Below, piece by piece: positions 52,040 to 61,504 of a stretch of DNA of 64,000 nucleotides. The stretch comes from Chryseobacterium sp. 7 (GTDB taxonomy: Bacteria; Bacteroidota; Bacteroidia; Flavobacteriales; Weeksellaceae). The notes below the pieces were generated by a model, which made no database searches, was not told the origin of the DNA, and saw nothing but the letters and a program-made list of their open reading frames with translations. Location of the stretch: NCBI RefSeq assembly GCF_003663845.1, contig NZ_RCCA01000001.1, positions 1,364,001 through 1,428,000 on the forward strand. Reading direction: 5' to 3'. Numbering within the stretch: the first letter of the stretch is position 1; each line of letters starts with the position of its first letter. The position numbers were made by a program, and so were the translations under genes.

Positions 52040-53482
52040 CTACAAAGCTAACTTAAATGGTCCTTCAAAAGTCGTTTCAAAAGAATCTACCAGTGATCCT
52101 TTTTCATCAAAAACTCCAATGACCATATTTTGTTTTGAAAATTTAATCTCTTCCTCAGGGAAGGAAATGTTGATGTTTCCTTTCAGGATCTGGTCACCTT
52201 TTAAGATGATTTTTTCGGAACCGAAATAGGTAATTTCAGCATGGTTAGGAGTGATCACTTTAATGAAAAGGGTTTTCTTTTCATTTGATTTATTTAAAAG
52301 AGTATAAATAAAAGTATTGGTGATTTTACCGTCTTTAACAAAAAAAGTAGAGCCGGCTGGTTTGATGAATTTTGCTTCCATAGAACCACGATCATACATT
52401 AAAAATCCAAGAAATCCGATGAGTAATGCCAGAATAACGGTTGTAGCTTTCATTCTTGGAGTAAACCGGAATTTATCCTGATTTTCAATTTCGGCTTCCG
52501 TAGCATAGCGAACAAGTCCTTTAGGTAAGCCCACCTTGTCCATTACTTCATCACATGCGTCAATACATGCTGTACAGTTTACACATTCCAGCTGCTGTCC
52601 GTTTCTGATATCAATTCCCGTAGGACATACTACCACACATTGGTTACAGTCGATGCAATCTCCTTTTCCGGCAGCTTTTCGGTCTTCATTGTTTCTCCAT
52701 TTTGCACGCCCTTCTCCTCTTTTAAAATCATAATATACATTGATGGTCTGCTTGTCAATCAGTACACCCTGAAGTCTTCCGTATGGGCAAACCAGCGTAC
52801 AGACCTGCTCACGAAGCCATGCAAAAACAAAATAAAATGTCATGGTGAAAAATATCATGACCGTAAATTTCAGTGAGTTTCCAGCGGGACCTTCACTCAT
52901 AATACGGAAAACCTCTTTATATCCTACAATATACATGAACATGAAGTGGGAGATGATTAATGAAATTAAAAGAAAAACAGACCATTTCGTCAGTCTTTTC
53001 CGGATTTTTTCAGCATCCCATTCCTGTCTGTCGAGCTTCATTTGTTTATTCCGGTCTCCTTCAATCCAGTATTCAATTTTTCGGAAAACCATTTCCATGA
53101 AAAGCGTCTGAGGGCATAGCCAGCCGCAGAATATTCTTCCGAAAACTACGGTAAACAGCATCACAAAAATCACAGAGGTTACCGCTCCCAAAGCAAGAAT
53201 GAAAAAATCCTGAAGATAAAAAGGCTGTCCCAGAATAAAGAATTTCCTGTCGATAACATTAATGAGAAGAAAAGGATTATTATTGATAGTTACAAAAGGT
53301 AATCCGAAAAATAAAGCAAGAAGAAGATAACTTGTATAATTTCTGTAATTGGTATATTTTCCTTTGGGCTTTCTGGGGAAAATCCATTTCCTTTTCCCGG
53401 TTTCATCCATAGTTCCCACTGAATTTCTGAAATCTTCATTTTCAATTTCCAAAGACTTGATATTGTTAGACTCTGCGCTCAT
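52040..53482 (-). CDS. ccoG: Cytochrome c oxidase accessory protein CcoG (FixG/RdxA)
   Basis: The 480-aa inner-membrane iron-sulfur protein has about five membrane helices. A polyferredoxin region carries two cysteine clusters: CIDCNQCVVVCPTGIDI and CVNCTACIDACDEVM. Membrane Cys motifs include FCGWLCPQTLFMEMVF and CTLVCPYGRLQG, and the C-terminal domain is Ig-like (FixG_C). CcoG acts as a copper(II) reductase during assembly of cbb3-type oxidase. No ccoNOP genes lie in this window, so this is a detached copy or the operon is elsewhere. Confidence 0.93.
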   Translation of the reverse strand: MSAESNNIKSLEIENEDFRNSVGTMDETGKRKWIFPRKPKGKYTNYRNYTSYLLLALFFGLPFVTINNNPFLLINVIDRKFFILGQPFYLQDFFILALGAVTSVIFVMLFTVVFGRIFCGWLCPQTLFMEMVFRKIEYWIEGDRNKQMKLDRQEWDAEKIRKRLTKWSVFLLISLIISHFMFMYIVGYKEVFRIMSEGPAGNSLKFTVMIFFTMTFYFVFAWLREQVCTLVCPYGRLQGVLIDKQTINVYYDFKRGEGRAKWRNNEDRKAAGKGDCIDCNQCVVVCPTGIDIRNGQQLECVNCTACIDACDEVMDKVGLPKGLVRYATEAEIENQDKFRFTPRMKATTVILALLIGFLGFLMYDRGSMEAKFIKPAGSTFFVKDGKITNTFIYTLLNKSNEKKTLFIKVITPNHAEITYFGSEKIILKGDQILKGNINISFPEEEIKFSKQNMVIGVFDEKGSLVDSFETTFEGPFKLAL

Positions 53483-53736
53483 TGTTGTATGCTATAAAGT
53501 ATTTTGGTACAATTTTCATCCGGATTCATCCTTTTTTAATGACATTTTCCTTTCAAAAAAAGTAGTTGATCCTGTTACTGCAAAGCTCCGGAATATATCC
53601 TTTTACTACTAATATGATCCACTTATAAAATAGTACAATTAGGACATTTTATGTTTTGAATTTTTATTGTATCAAAATGAGAAAATATTTTGAAACCTGT
53701 GAGTCATATTGTAAATTGCAGCTTTAAAAATGAAGT

Positions 53737-54630
53737 ATGAAGAATATCTTTAAAATAAGCATGATTGGTTTGGTTTTCGCATTGGTAAACTGTCAATCAG
53801 TAAATTATAGTAAAATGTTTTATGAAGGAGTACAGCCGGAAATGGTTTCCGACAAGTTCAGTTTCACGGAAGGACCATCAGCAGATCAGGAAGGGAATGT
53901 TTACTTTACAGATCAGCCGAACGATAAGATTTATTATTGGGACTGGAAAAGCAATAAGGTCATAGAGTTTTTAGATAAGACTGGAAGGGCAAACGGAACA
54001 CATTTCGATAAAGACGGATATTTGATTACCTGTTCTGACGATCAGGGAGAGATCTGGAAAATTTCAAAGGATAAAAAAGTAGAAGTTCTGCTTAAAGGCT
54101 TTGAAGGGAAAAGGCTGAACGGACCTAATGATGTCTGGAATGATGACACCGGAGGGATGTATTTTACAGATCCTTTGTATGAGAGAGAATACTGGACAGG
54201 TTTTAAACAGGAAATTGAGCATAAAAGCCTTTATTACAGAGATAAAACAGGAAAAGTGACTAAACTTGATACTTTCACTCAGCCTAACGGAATTGTAGGA
54301 AGTGAAAAATTAAAGAAATTATATATTTCGGATATTGATGCCGGGAAAACCTATGTGTATGACATATTGGGCGACGGAAAATTGTCTGAGAAAAAGTTAT
54401 TCTGCGAAATGGGCTCAGACGGAATGGAGCTGGATAAGCACGGAAATCTTTATTTAACAGGAGATGGAGTGTATGTTTTTAATCGTTTGGGAAAGAAAAT
54501 TTATCATATTTCTATCCCTGAAAAGTGGACATCCAATGTTGCTTTTGGCGGAAAAAACAATAATGTACTTTTCATTACAGCTTCTAAATCTGTGTATACT
54601 TTCCCTACAAGGGTAAGAGGGATCAAATAA
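53737..54630 (+). CDS. SMP-30/gluconolactonase-like lipoprotein
   Basis: The 297-aa protein has a lipoprotein signal peptide (IGLVFALVNCQS, lipid-modified Cys at residue 19) and a six-bladed propeller of the SMP-30/gluconolactonase/LRE-like family. Motifs are FTEGPSADQEGNVYFTD (first metal ligand Glu), NGTHFDKDGYLITCSD, LNGPNDVWNDDTGGMYFTDP (Asn) and MGSDGMELDKHGNLYLTG (Asp). Likely a periplasmic or surface lactonase of sugar metabolism. The exact substrate is not readable from sequence. Confidence 0.9.
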   Translation: MKNIFKISMIGLVFALVNCQSVNYSKMFYEGVQPEMVSDKFSFTEGPSADQEGNVYFTDQPNDKIYYWDWKSNKVIEFLDKTGRANGTHFDKDGYLITCSDDQGEIWKISKDKKVEVLLKGFEGKRLNGPNDVWNDDTGGMYFTDPLYEREYWTGFKQEIEHKSLYYRDKTGKVTKLDTFTQPNGIVGSEKLKKLYISDIDAGKTYVYDILGDGKLSEKKLFCEMGSDGMELDKHGNLYLTGDGVYVFNRLGKKIYHISIPEKWTSNVAFGGKNNNVLFITASKSVYTFPTRVRGIK

Positions 54631-54636
54631 TTTTTG

Positions 54637-54712
54637 TGTCATTGCGAGGAGCATAGATGAAGCAATCTCTTTTCGTTACATATGAGATTGCTTCACTTCG
54701 TTCGCAATGACA
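54637..54712. repeat. Palindromic dispersed repeat
   Basis: Long imperfect arms (TGTCATTGCGAGGAGC...GAAGCAATCTC and GAGATTGCTTC...GTTCGCAATGACA) lie between convergent genes. The sequence belongs to the widespread cattgcgag/gaagcaatct type of intergenic repeat and may also act as a terminator. Confidence 0.8.
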
Positions 54713-54733
54713 ATAGAGTATTGAGTAAAAGGT

Positions 54734-56041
54734 TTAATAAGCAACCTCCATTTTCACTTTCTTTCCTTTCAGTTTTTCGTTCTGAAGTTTTCTTAAAAGA
54801 GCGTTTACTTTATTTCTGGAAACGGCAACATAAGAGGTAGTATCTTTTACTTCAATAATTCCGACATCTTCTTTTTGCAGTTCTCCTTTCTTTAAAAGAT
54901 ATCCTACAATATCTACTTTATTCACCTTATCCTTTTTTCCTGCGCTGATATAAACCGTCTGGAAAGGTGTTTTCTGCGGAACTTTAGTAAATCCGGCAAC
55001 ACTTTCTTCCGGTGTATTGTTTTTAATAAACGGGAAGTTTTCTTCCTCGGTCATAATCAGATATACAAAACCTTTGGCGTTCATTCTTGCTGTACGTCCG
55101 TTTCTGTGGATGAAAGCATCTTCTTTGGGAGGAAGCTGGTAATGAACAATAGATTCTACCTCAGGAATATCAAGTCCGCGGGCAGCTAAGTCAGTTGTAA
55201 TAAGAATTCTTGCGGAATCATTTCTGAATTTGAGAAGAGCACGTTCCCTTTCGTCCTGTTCCATACCACCATGGAAGGTTTCTCTGTCGATTCCCATTTG
55301 GTTAAGAAGTTCGGAGATACGGTCTACAGCTTCACGGTGGTTACAGAAGATCAAAGTTCTCTTGTTTCCGATTTTACAAACCAGATTGAAAAGCGCATCC
55401 AGTTTTTCTTCAGGAATAGTCATTACTTTTCTCAATTGAAGATCTGGCTTTATGTCATTTTCTTTAAGGAAACTGATCACTTTTTCATCTTTTAAACCTG
55501 TAAAAGCAGGAATTTCATCCATTGCTGTTGCAGATGTTAAAATTCTTTGGGAAAGCCCTTTTAAGGAATTAGAAATAAATTCCATATCATCCTGAAAACC
55601 GAGTTCCAGAGCTTTATCGAATTCATCAAGAACTAAGGTTTTAATTGTTTTCGGCTCAAAATTGTTATTTCTTAAATGGTAAACCACTCTTCCCGGGGTT
55701 CCGATGAGTACAGCCGGAGCTTCAATTAAATTATTAACCTCTATCTTTTTATCATGTCCGCCATAGCATACAGATACTTTAAAATCTGTTCCCATAGATT
55801 TAAAAACCTGTTCAATCTGTAAAGCAAGCTCTCTGGCAGGAACCAATATCAATGCCTGAACTCCCTGAACATTTTTTTTCAGATTCCTCAGCACCGGAAA
55901 TAAAAAGGCAAGAGTCTTTCCTGATCCTGTAGGAGAAAGCAAGACCATGTCTGTATTGTTTTCAGACGCCTTATAAGCAGATTTCTGCATCTGATTCATA
56001 TCCTGAATCTGCAGCTTTTGATAGATTGATTCTAATTCCAT
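54734..56041 (-). CDS. dbpA: DEAD-box RNA helicase, DbpA type
   Basis: The 435-aa protein has the DEAD-box core: motif I SPTGSGKTLAF, Ia PARELALQ, II VLDEFDKAL (a DEFD variant of DEAD), III TSATAMDE, IV LIFCNHREAVD, V TTDLAARGLDIPEV and VI HRNGRTAR. The C-terminal ~75 residues form a DbpA-type RNA-binding domain (VDIVGYLLKKGELQKEDVGI, TTSYVAVSRNKVNALLRKLQ), which in E. coli targets the enzyme to helix 92 of 23S rRNA. It is therefore likely a 50S assembly factor. A -7 box directly before the ATG suggests a leaderless mRNA. Confidence 0.92.
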   Translation of the reverse strand: MELESIYQKLQIQDMNQMQKSAYKASENNTDMVLLSPTGSGKTLAFLFPVLRNLKKNVQGVQALILVPARELALQIEQVFKSMGTDFKVSVCYGGHDKKIEVNNLIEAPAVLIGTPGRVVYHLRNNNFEPKTIKTLVLDEFDKALELGFQDDMEFISNSLKGLSQRILTSATAMDEIPAFTGLKDEKVISFLKENDIKPDLQLRKVMTIPEEKLDALFNLVCKIGNKRTLIFCNHREAVDRISELLNQMGIDRETFHGGMEQDERERALLKFRNDSARILITTDLAARGLDIPEVESIVHYQLPPKEDAFIHRNGRTARMNAKGFVYLIMTEEENFPFIKNNTPEESVAGFTKVPQKTPFQTVYISAGKKDKVNKVDIVGYLLKKGELQKEDVGIIEVKDTTSYVAVSRNKVNALLRKLQNEKLKGKKVKMEVAY

Positions 56042-56045
56042 GGTG

Positions 56046-56053
56046 CAAAGGTA
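56046..56053 (-). promoter_or_regulatory. -7 box (TACCTTTG) immediately before the helicase ATG
   Basis: An exact TAnnTTTG match on the minus strand ends 4 nt before the ATG at 56041. Transcription would begin at or next to the start codon. No TTG is visible at -33. Confidence 0.5.
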
Positions 56054-56178
56054 GTGAATTTAGGTGGTGTTGAGTGTGAGGATGGTGAGTTTGAGGGTTG
56101 AGAGTTTGAGGTGGTAGCGTTTTAGAATAAGAGATGTTGAGAGGAATAAGAAAATGTTGCCCTTCTTTAATTCTGTGT

Positions 56179-56370
56179 TGCTGTCATTCTGAATGAAGCG
56201 TAGCGAAATGAAGAATCTCATTTTGTTTTCTACTTATTATCGATGCTTCGTGAACTGCGTTCGTAAGCGTTCAGTTTATGCTCAGCATGATACTGGATAT
56301 TAATTTATTCTAAATTTAAAACAGTTAGTATTAGGATGTCATGCTGAGCGCAGCCGAAGCATTCTTTTAA
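56179..56370. repeat. Cluster of dispersed palindromic repeat units
   Basis: Left unit: TGTCATTCTGAATGAAGC followed by GAAGAATCTCA. Right pair: GATGCTTCG...CTCAGCATGA (56242-56290) and TGTCATGCTGAGCGC...CCGAAGCAT (56337-56362), which are inverted copies of each other. They belong to the cattctgag/catgctgag type of intergenic repeat. No coding potential. Confidence 0.75.
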
Positions 56371-56423
56371 TCAAAGTATTGATTTTTAACTATATAAGCC
56401 AAAAAATAACATGTTTGAATGTA

Positions 56424-56454
56424 TTGCTTGTTTTAAATAAAATTCATATCTTTG
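56424..56454 (+). promoter_or_regulatory. rpsA promoter
   Basis: TTG (56424-56426), 20-nt spacer, TATCTTTG (56447-56454). A full match to the -33/-7 consensus, giving an mRNA leader of about 115 nt. Confidence 0.8.
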
Positions 56455-56575
56455 CACCCACTTTTGTGGCGAAAAGGTTTGAAGAGTAAATTACTTACAA
56501 TTAATTACTTCCGTATTTTTTAATCCGCATTTATTCAAACCGTTAAAAAAGAAGGAATACAAATTTTATTAGAAA
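56455..56575 (+). promoter_or_regulatory. Structured rpsA 5' leader
   Basis: The unusually long leader contains an 8-bp inverted repeat GGTTTGAA (56476-56483) / TTCAAACC (56534-56541) enclosing an A/U-rich loop, followed by AAGAAGGAA upstream of the ATG. S1 synthesis is autoregulated through its leader in E. coli, so a similar role is possible here. Confidence 0.5.
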
Positions 56576-58366
56576 ATGTCAAAAGAGACAAATTCAGCAG
56601 AGGTTATTTTAAACCAAAACGTAGCACCAGAACAATTTGATTGGGATTCATTCGAATCAGGTCTTGATGCAGATGCGAGAAAAGAAAAAAGCGACTTAGA
56701 AGAAATCTACAACGGATCTCTTAACAGCCTGAACGATAACGACGTTTTAGTTGGTAGAGTAGTAAGATTAACTGATAAAGAAGCTATCGTAGACATCAAC
56801 TTCAAATCAGAAGGTGTTATCTCTCTAAACGAATTCCGTTACAACCAAGGCCTGAAAGTAGGTGATGAGGTAGAAGTAATGGTTGACAAGAGAGAAGACA
56901 AAACCGGACAATTACAGTTATCTCACAGAAAAGCGAGAACGCTTAAGGCTTGGGATAAAGTAAACGAACTTCACGAAACTGGAGAAATCGTTAACGGTTT
57001 TGTTAAATCTAGAACTAAAGGTGGTATGATCGTTGACGTTCACGGAATCGAAGCATTCTTACCTGGTTCTCAAATTGACGTTAAGCCAATTAAAGATTAC
57101 GATCAGTTCGTAGGAAAAACTATGGAGTTCAAAGTTGTGAAAATCAACCCTGAGTTCAAAAACGTAGTGGTATCTCACAAAGCATTGATCGAAGCAGATA
57201 TCGAAGGTCAGAAAAAAGAAATCATCGCTCAGCTTGAAAAAGGTCAGGTTCTTGAAGGAACTGTTAAGAACATCACTTCTTACGGTGTATTCATTGACTT
57301 AGGAGGTGTAGATGGATTGATCCACATTACAGACCTTTCTTGGTCTAGAGTGAACCACCCATCTGAAATCCTAGAGGACGGACAGACTGTGAAAGTTGTA
57401 ATCCTTGATTTCGATGATGAGAAAACAAGAATCCAATTAGGTATGAAGCAATTAGAAGCTCATCCTTGGGATGCTCTTTCTGCTGACATGAAAGTAGGTG
57501 ACAAAGTAAAAGGAAAGGTAGTAGTTCTTGCTGACTATGGTGCATTCGTAGAAATCGCTCCAGGTGTAGAAGGATTAATCCACGTTTCTGAAATGTCTTG
57601 GTCTACTCACTTAAGATCTGCTGGAGATTTTGTAAAAGTAGGTGATGAAGTAGAAGCTGAAGTATTAACTTTAGATAGAGAAGAAAGAAAAATTTCTCTT
57701 GGTATCAAGCAATTGTCTAAAGATCCATGGGAAAACATCGAAGCTAAGTATCCGGTAGGATCTCAGCATGTAGGAACGGTAAGAAACTTCACTAACTTTG
57801 GTGTATTCGTAGAGTTAGAAGAAGGTATCGACGGATTAATCTACATCTCTGATCTTTCTTGGACTAAGAAAATCAAGCACCCATCTGAGTTCTGCGCAGT
57901 AGGTGATAAATTAGACGTTGTAGTTCTTGAATTAGATATCCAAGCTAGAAGATTATCTCTAGGTCACAAGCAATTGACTGAAAACCCATGGGATAAATTC
58001 GAAACTAAATATGCTGAAGGAACTATCCACGCTGGTAAAGCTGTAGAAGTTCACGATAAAGGAGCTTCTGTTCAATTCGAAGATGCTGAAGTAGAAGCAT
58101 TCTGCCCTTCAAGATTATTAGAGAAAGAAGATGGATCTAAAATCAAAAAAGGTGAAGATGCTCAATTCAAAGTAATCGAATTCAACAAAGAATTCAAGAG
58201 AGTAGTAGTATCTCACACAGGTATCTTCAGAGACGAAGAAAAGAAAAACGTTAAAGAATCTTCTTCTAGAAATGTAAGTTCTTCTTCTAACAACGAAGAA
58301 AGATCTACCCTTGGAGACATCGATGCATTAGCAGAGTTGAAAAGAAAAATGGAAGAAGGTAAATAA
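56576..58366 (+). CDS. rpsA: 30S ribosomal protein S1
   Basis: The 596-aa protein has six S1 (OB-fold) RNA-binding domains. Each is marked by a G...G.V......G..V motif, for example VLVGRVVRLTDKEAIVDIN, GTVKNITSYGVFIDLGGVDG, GKVVVLADYGAFVEIAPG and GTVRNFTNFGVFVELEEG. The C-terminus is a short Ser/Glu-rich tail. S1 helps the 30S subunit bind mRNA, which matters in Bacteroidota, where Shine-Dalgarno sites are little used. Its codons favour AAC, TTC and GTA, as expected for high expression. A good promoter and terminator bracket it. Confidence 0.97.
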   Translation: MSKETNSAEVILNQNVAPEQFDWDSFESGLDADARKEKSDLEEIYNGSLNSLNDNDVLVGRVVRLTDKEAIVDINFKSEGVISLNEFRYNQGLKVGDEVEVMVDKREDKTGQLQLSHRKARTLKAWDKVNELHETGEIVNGFVKSRTKGGMIVDVHGIEAFLPGSQIDVKPIKDYDQFVGKTMEFKVVKINPEFKNVVVSHKALIEADIEGQKKEIIAQLEKGQVLEGTVKNITSYGVFIDLGGVDGLIHITDLSWSRVNHPSEILEDGQTVKVVILDFDDEKTRIQLGMKQLEAHPWDALSADMKVGDKVKGKVVVLADYGAFVEIAPGVEGLIHVSEMSWSTHLRSAGDFVKVGDEVEAEVLTLDREERKISLGIKQLSKDPWENIEAKYPVGSQHVGTVRNFTNFGVFVELEEGIDGLIYISDLSWTKKIKHPSEFCAVGDKLDVVVLELDIQARRLSLGHKQLTENPWDKFETKYAEGTIHAGKAVEVHDKGASVQFEDAEVEAFCPSRLLEKEDGSKIKKGEDAQFKVIEFNKEFKRVVVSHTGIFRDEEKKNVKESSSRNVSSSSNNEERSTLGDIDALAELKRKMEEGK

Positions 58367-58390
58367 TCTTTGAACCATTCATACATAAGG

Positions 58391-58417
58391 AGCCGCTCAT
58401 TTGAGCGGCTTTTTTTT
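58391..58417 (+). terminator. rpsA terminator
   Basis: A 9-bp stem (AGCCGCTCA / TGAGCGGCT) with a TT loop is followed by T7, 24 nt after the stop at 58366. Confidence 0.92.
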
Positions 58418-58742
58418 ATGCCTATATAATTAACGGTAAAGGAAAAAAGACATACTTTTTTTAGTTGTCAGGAAATGAAGATTTTCAAAAAACAGTAAAA
58501 AGAGGGTTAGAAATATTCATTGATTGATGATTTTATTTAATGAAATAATTACATCAAAAAAAATATAAAAGTGCCATAAATATAATGTGTTAGGGGGTAG
58601 ATTTATTATGGTGTTCTCCTTATTGAGAAATAGGCAAAACCAATTTAATTCTCTTATTTTGTTTGTATTAAATTATTTTTAAATTTTGATTAAAGAAAAC
58701 AATAATAATTTATGAATTATTTGTAGATTAGCGACTTTAATA
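58418..58742. other. A+T-rich upstream region of the M36 peptidase gene
   Basis: About 325 bp with no ORF on either strand that looks coding. The peptidase promoter must lie here, but I see no exact TAnnTTTG box close to the ATG. Confidence 0.4.
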
Positions 58743-61379
58743 ATGGATATGAAAAATAAAGCTCTACCTCTTTTATTTGCAGTGTTTTCTGCATTTCCTA
58801 CAGTATTGTTTGGACAAGACAATGAAAAACTGATTAAAGATTATATTTCTCAAAATAAAATAAGAGAATATAAGAAGTCTGATCTTAACAATATCATTAT
58901 TGATAATGTAGATCCTTCAAAATCATTGAATGGTAATGTTGTGAAATTTTTACAGACCTATAATGGCTTGCCAATATACAGCTCTGTAGGAACAGCATTG
59001 ATTAAGGACAATAAAATTGTTTACTACACAGATAATTTTGTAAAAGATTATACTGCATCTACATCAGGTACAGCTGTTATTAATAAAGGTACAGCACTTC
59101 AAAAGATTGCTGAAGATCTTAAGAATCCTGATATTGCCAATTTTACGATTCTGGAATATCTTGAAAAAACTCAGAAAAAATCTACCTCTGCCAATCAAAG
59201 ACTGGTATATACGAATGATGAGAATGGAAATCTTCGTCTGGCATATGAGTATATCTTAATGGAGCCAAAATCTCCGAATTACTGGAATATTTTAGTAGAT
59301 GCGAACAATGGGAATATCCTGATGAAAAATAACCTGACGGTATCTTGTAATTTCCATCATGATGCCTATAGTTCAGACGCGGATTATAGCCATGCTGATC
59401 ATTTTGAGAATACCTTGTCAGGACCTCAGAACAGTATCGTACAAAACAATATTCCTTTCCTTTTGCCGGATAATGCATCTTATAATGTATTTCCATTGCC
59501 TATTGAAGCGCCAACTTTTGGTTCAAGATCAATTATTACCAACCCTTGGCTTCTGAACGCTTCTCCTGAAGGATGGCATTCTGACGGAACCAATCATTAT
59601 ACTATTACAAGAGGAAATAATGTTTTTGCTTATGAGGATGCTGCCGGAACGGCTTTAACAGCGCCTGATTACCTTACAGGAGCCCCGGCTGATGGTGGTG
59701 CTGCAAGAAACTTTAATTTCCCTTTTGATATCAATGAAACTCCATTAAACAACAGGAATGCTGCTATTACCAATTTATTTTATCTGAACAACAAAATTCA
59801 TGATGTGTTCTATCAGTTCGGGTTTACAGAAACCGGAAGAAACTTCCAGCAGAACAATTTTGGAAATGGAGCGGTAGGGACAGATGATGATTCTGTATAT
59901 GCAGAAGCTCAGGATGGAAGCGGGTTAAATAATGCCAATTTCTCTTCACCACCGGAAGGTTATAATGGAAAAATGCAGATGTACCTTTGGTCTCCCATTG
60001 GAAGAGTATTTTATTATAATGCACCAAGTGCTGCGGTTTCCCGTACACCGGGAGCCGGAACGGCTCAGTTTGGTAACCCGTTACCTATGAACGGAATAAC
60101 AGGAGATGTAGCATTATCTTCAGTTTTAGATGGATGTACTGCTTTGCCTGCAGGTTCACTGACAGAAAAAATTGGTTTGGTTGAAAGAGGAACATGCGCC
60201 TTTGCTGTTAAAGTAAAAAACCTTCAGGATGCCGGAGCAAAAGCGGCGATTGTTTATAACAACGCAGTGAATGGGGCTACTATAGGAAATATGGCGGGTA
60301 ATGATCCAACAATTACAATTCCTTCAGTACTTATTACCAATGCAGAAGGAGAATATATCAAAACGCAGATGGCAGCAAGTACAACTGTAAATGTTACCTT
60401 AAAAGGAAATATGACTCCTGATGGAAGCTTTGATAACGGAATCGTAACTCATGAATATGGCCACGGAATATCCAACAGAATGACCGGTACCGGATATAAC
60501 TGTCTGAATTCAGGAGTAAGTAAAGAGCAAATGGGAGAAGGATGGTCTGATTTCTTTGCATTAATGCTTACAAACAAAGCAGGAGATAATGCTACTGTAG
60601 CAAGAGGTACAGGTACTTATGCATTAGGACAGGCAATTACAGGGGCTGGTATCAGACCTGCAAAATATTCAACAAACCTTTCAGTTAACGGATATACTTA
60701 CGGAAATACCAACGGAATGGAATACAACAACGGAACGGCAATAGTTCCGGATGTACACTCCATTGGTTTTGTATGGGCTACCATGCTATGGGATCTTCAC
60801 TGGAAATATGTTGAAAAATATGGATACTCTTCAGATGTATTATCTTCAACACCTAACGGAAGCACAAAAGTATTACAACTTGTAACAGACGCTCTGAAAC
60901 TTCAGGGATGTAACCCTAGCTTTATTGAAGGAAGAAATGCAATATTGGCTGCAGAGCTGGCAACTACACAAGGACAGGATAAATGTATGATCTGGGGAGT
61001 TTTTGCCAGAAGAGGTTTAGGAGTGAATGCTTCTGCAGGAGTTAAAAATAATATTAATGACCAGATTCAGGACTTCAACGTGCCGGAAGAATGTGCATTA
61101 TTGAGTACTAATGAAGTAAACAGTAATAAAAACAAAGATGTTTCTATCTATCCAAACCCGGCTAAAGATGAATTCTATATCAAATTCCCAAGCAATACTT
61201 TAGGGAAAGTAAGCGTAGAACTGTATGATATGACTGGAAAACTGGTTTCTTCTGAAGATAAAATTTCACCGGATGCTAAGAAAGCAATCTCTACAAGCAA
61301 TTTGATCAACGGAACTTATATGGTTAAAATCAAAGGACTTGGTTTTGAAGCTTCTTCAAAAGTAATGGTTAAAAAATAA
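58743..61379 (+). CDS. M36-family (fungalysin-like) metallopeptidase with PA domain and T9SS type A sorting domain
   Basis: The 878-aa secreted zinc peptidase has a signal peptide (LLFAVFSAFPTVLFGQ) and an N-terminal FTP-type propeptide (~25-200). The catalytic domain has HEYGH at residues 570-574 (two zinc His and the general-base Glu), then EQMGEGWSDFFAL providing the third ligand Glu. A protease-associated (PA) domain is inserted before the active site at ~465-545 (KIGLVERGTCAFAVKVKNLQ, IPSVLITNAEGEYIK). The end is a type A T9SS sorting domain (DVSIYPNPAKDEFYIKFPSN...VMVKK). It should degrade external proteins. Start may be ATG 58743 or ATG 58749. Confidence 0.93.
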   Translation: MDMKNKALPLLFAVFSAFPTVLFGQDNEKLIKDYISQNKIREYKKSDLNNIIIDNVDPSKSLNGNVVKFLQTYNGLPIYSSVGTALIKDNKIVYYTDNFVKDYTASTSGTAVINKGTALQKIAEDLKNPDIANFTILEYLEKTQKKSTSANQRLVYTNDENGNLRLAYEYILMEPKSPNYWNILVDANNGNILMKNNLTVSCNFHHDAYSSDADYSHADHFENTLSGPQNSIVQNNIPFLLPDNASYNVFPLPIEAPTFGSRSIITNPWLLNASPEGWHSDGTNHYTITRGNNVFAYEDAAGTALTAPDYLTGAPADGGAARNFNFPFDINETPLNNRNAAITNLFYLNNKIHDVFYQFGFTETGRNFQQNNFGNGAVGTDDDSVYAEAQDGSGLNNANFSSPPEGYNGKMQMYLWSPIGRVFYYNAPSAAVSRTPGAGTAQFGNPLPMNGITGDVALSSVLDGCTALPAGSLTEKIGLVERGTCAFAVKVKNLQDAGAKAAIVYNNAVNGATIGNMAGNDPTITIPSVLITNAEGEYIKTQMAASTTVNVTLKGNMTPDGSFDNGIVTHEYGHGISNRMTGTGYNCLNSGVSKEQMGEGWSDFFALMLTNKAGDNATVARGTGTYALGQAITGAGIRPAKYSTNLSVNGYTYGNTNGMEYNNGTAIVPDVHSIGFVWATMLWDLHWKYVEKYGYSSDVLSSTPNGSTKVLQLVTDALKLQGCNPSFIEGRNAILAAELATTQGQDKCMIWGVFARRGLGVNASAGVKNNINDQIQDFNVPEECALLSTNEVNSNKNKDVSIYPNPAKDEFYIKFPSNTLGKVSVELYDMTGKLVSSEDKISPDAKKAISTSNLINGTYMVKIKGLGFEASSKVMVKK

Positions 61380-61398
61380 TTTACATATATTCAATTGT

Positions 61399-61433
61399 AA
61401 AATCGCCACAAGCTTGCTTGTGGCGATTTTATT
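61399..61433 (+). terminator. Rho-independent terminator
   Basis: A perfect 14-bp stem (AAAATCGCCACAAG / CTTGTGGCGATTTT) with a CTTG loop lies 19 nt after the peptidase stop. It excludes the upstream ATG at 61418 as a start for the next gene. Confidence 0.9.
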
Positions 61434-61478
61434 TATCTATTACTATACACGCTTCAGAATGGTTTAATTTATATATCG

Positions 61479-61486
61479 TACCTTTG
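61479..61486 (+). promoter_or_regulatory. -7 box (TACCTTTG) of the EamA gene
   Basis: An exact TAnnTTTG match lies 18 nt before the ATG at 61505. It supports that start over the longer frame. Confidence 0.6.
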
Positions 61487-61504
61487 CAGGTTGTTAAAAA
61501 AATT

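Noticed and set aside
61418..61504. N-terminal extension of the EamA transporter
   Set aside because: The extra 29 codons run through the previous gene's terminator and over an exact -7 box; the hydrophobic transporter starts at 61505.
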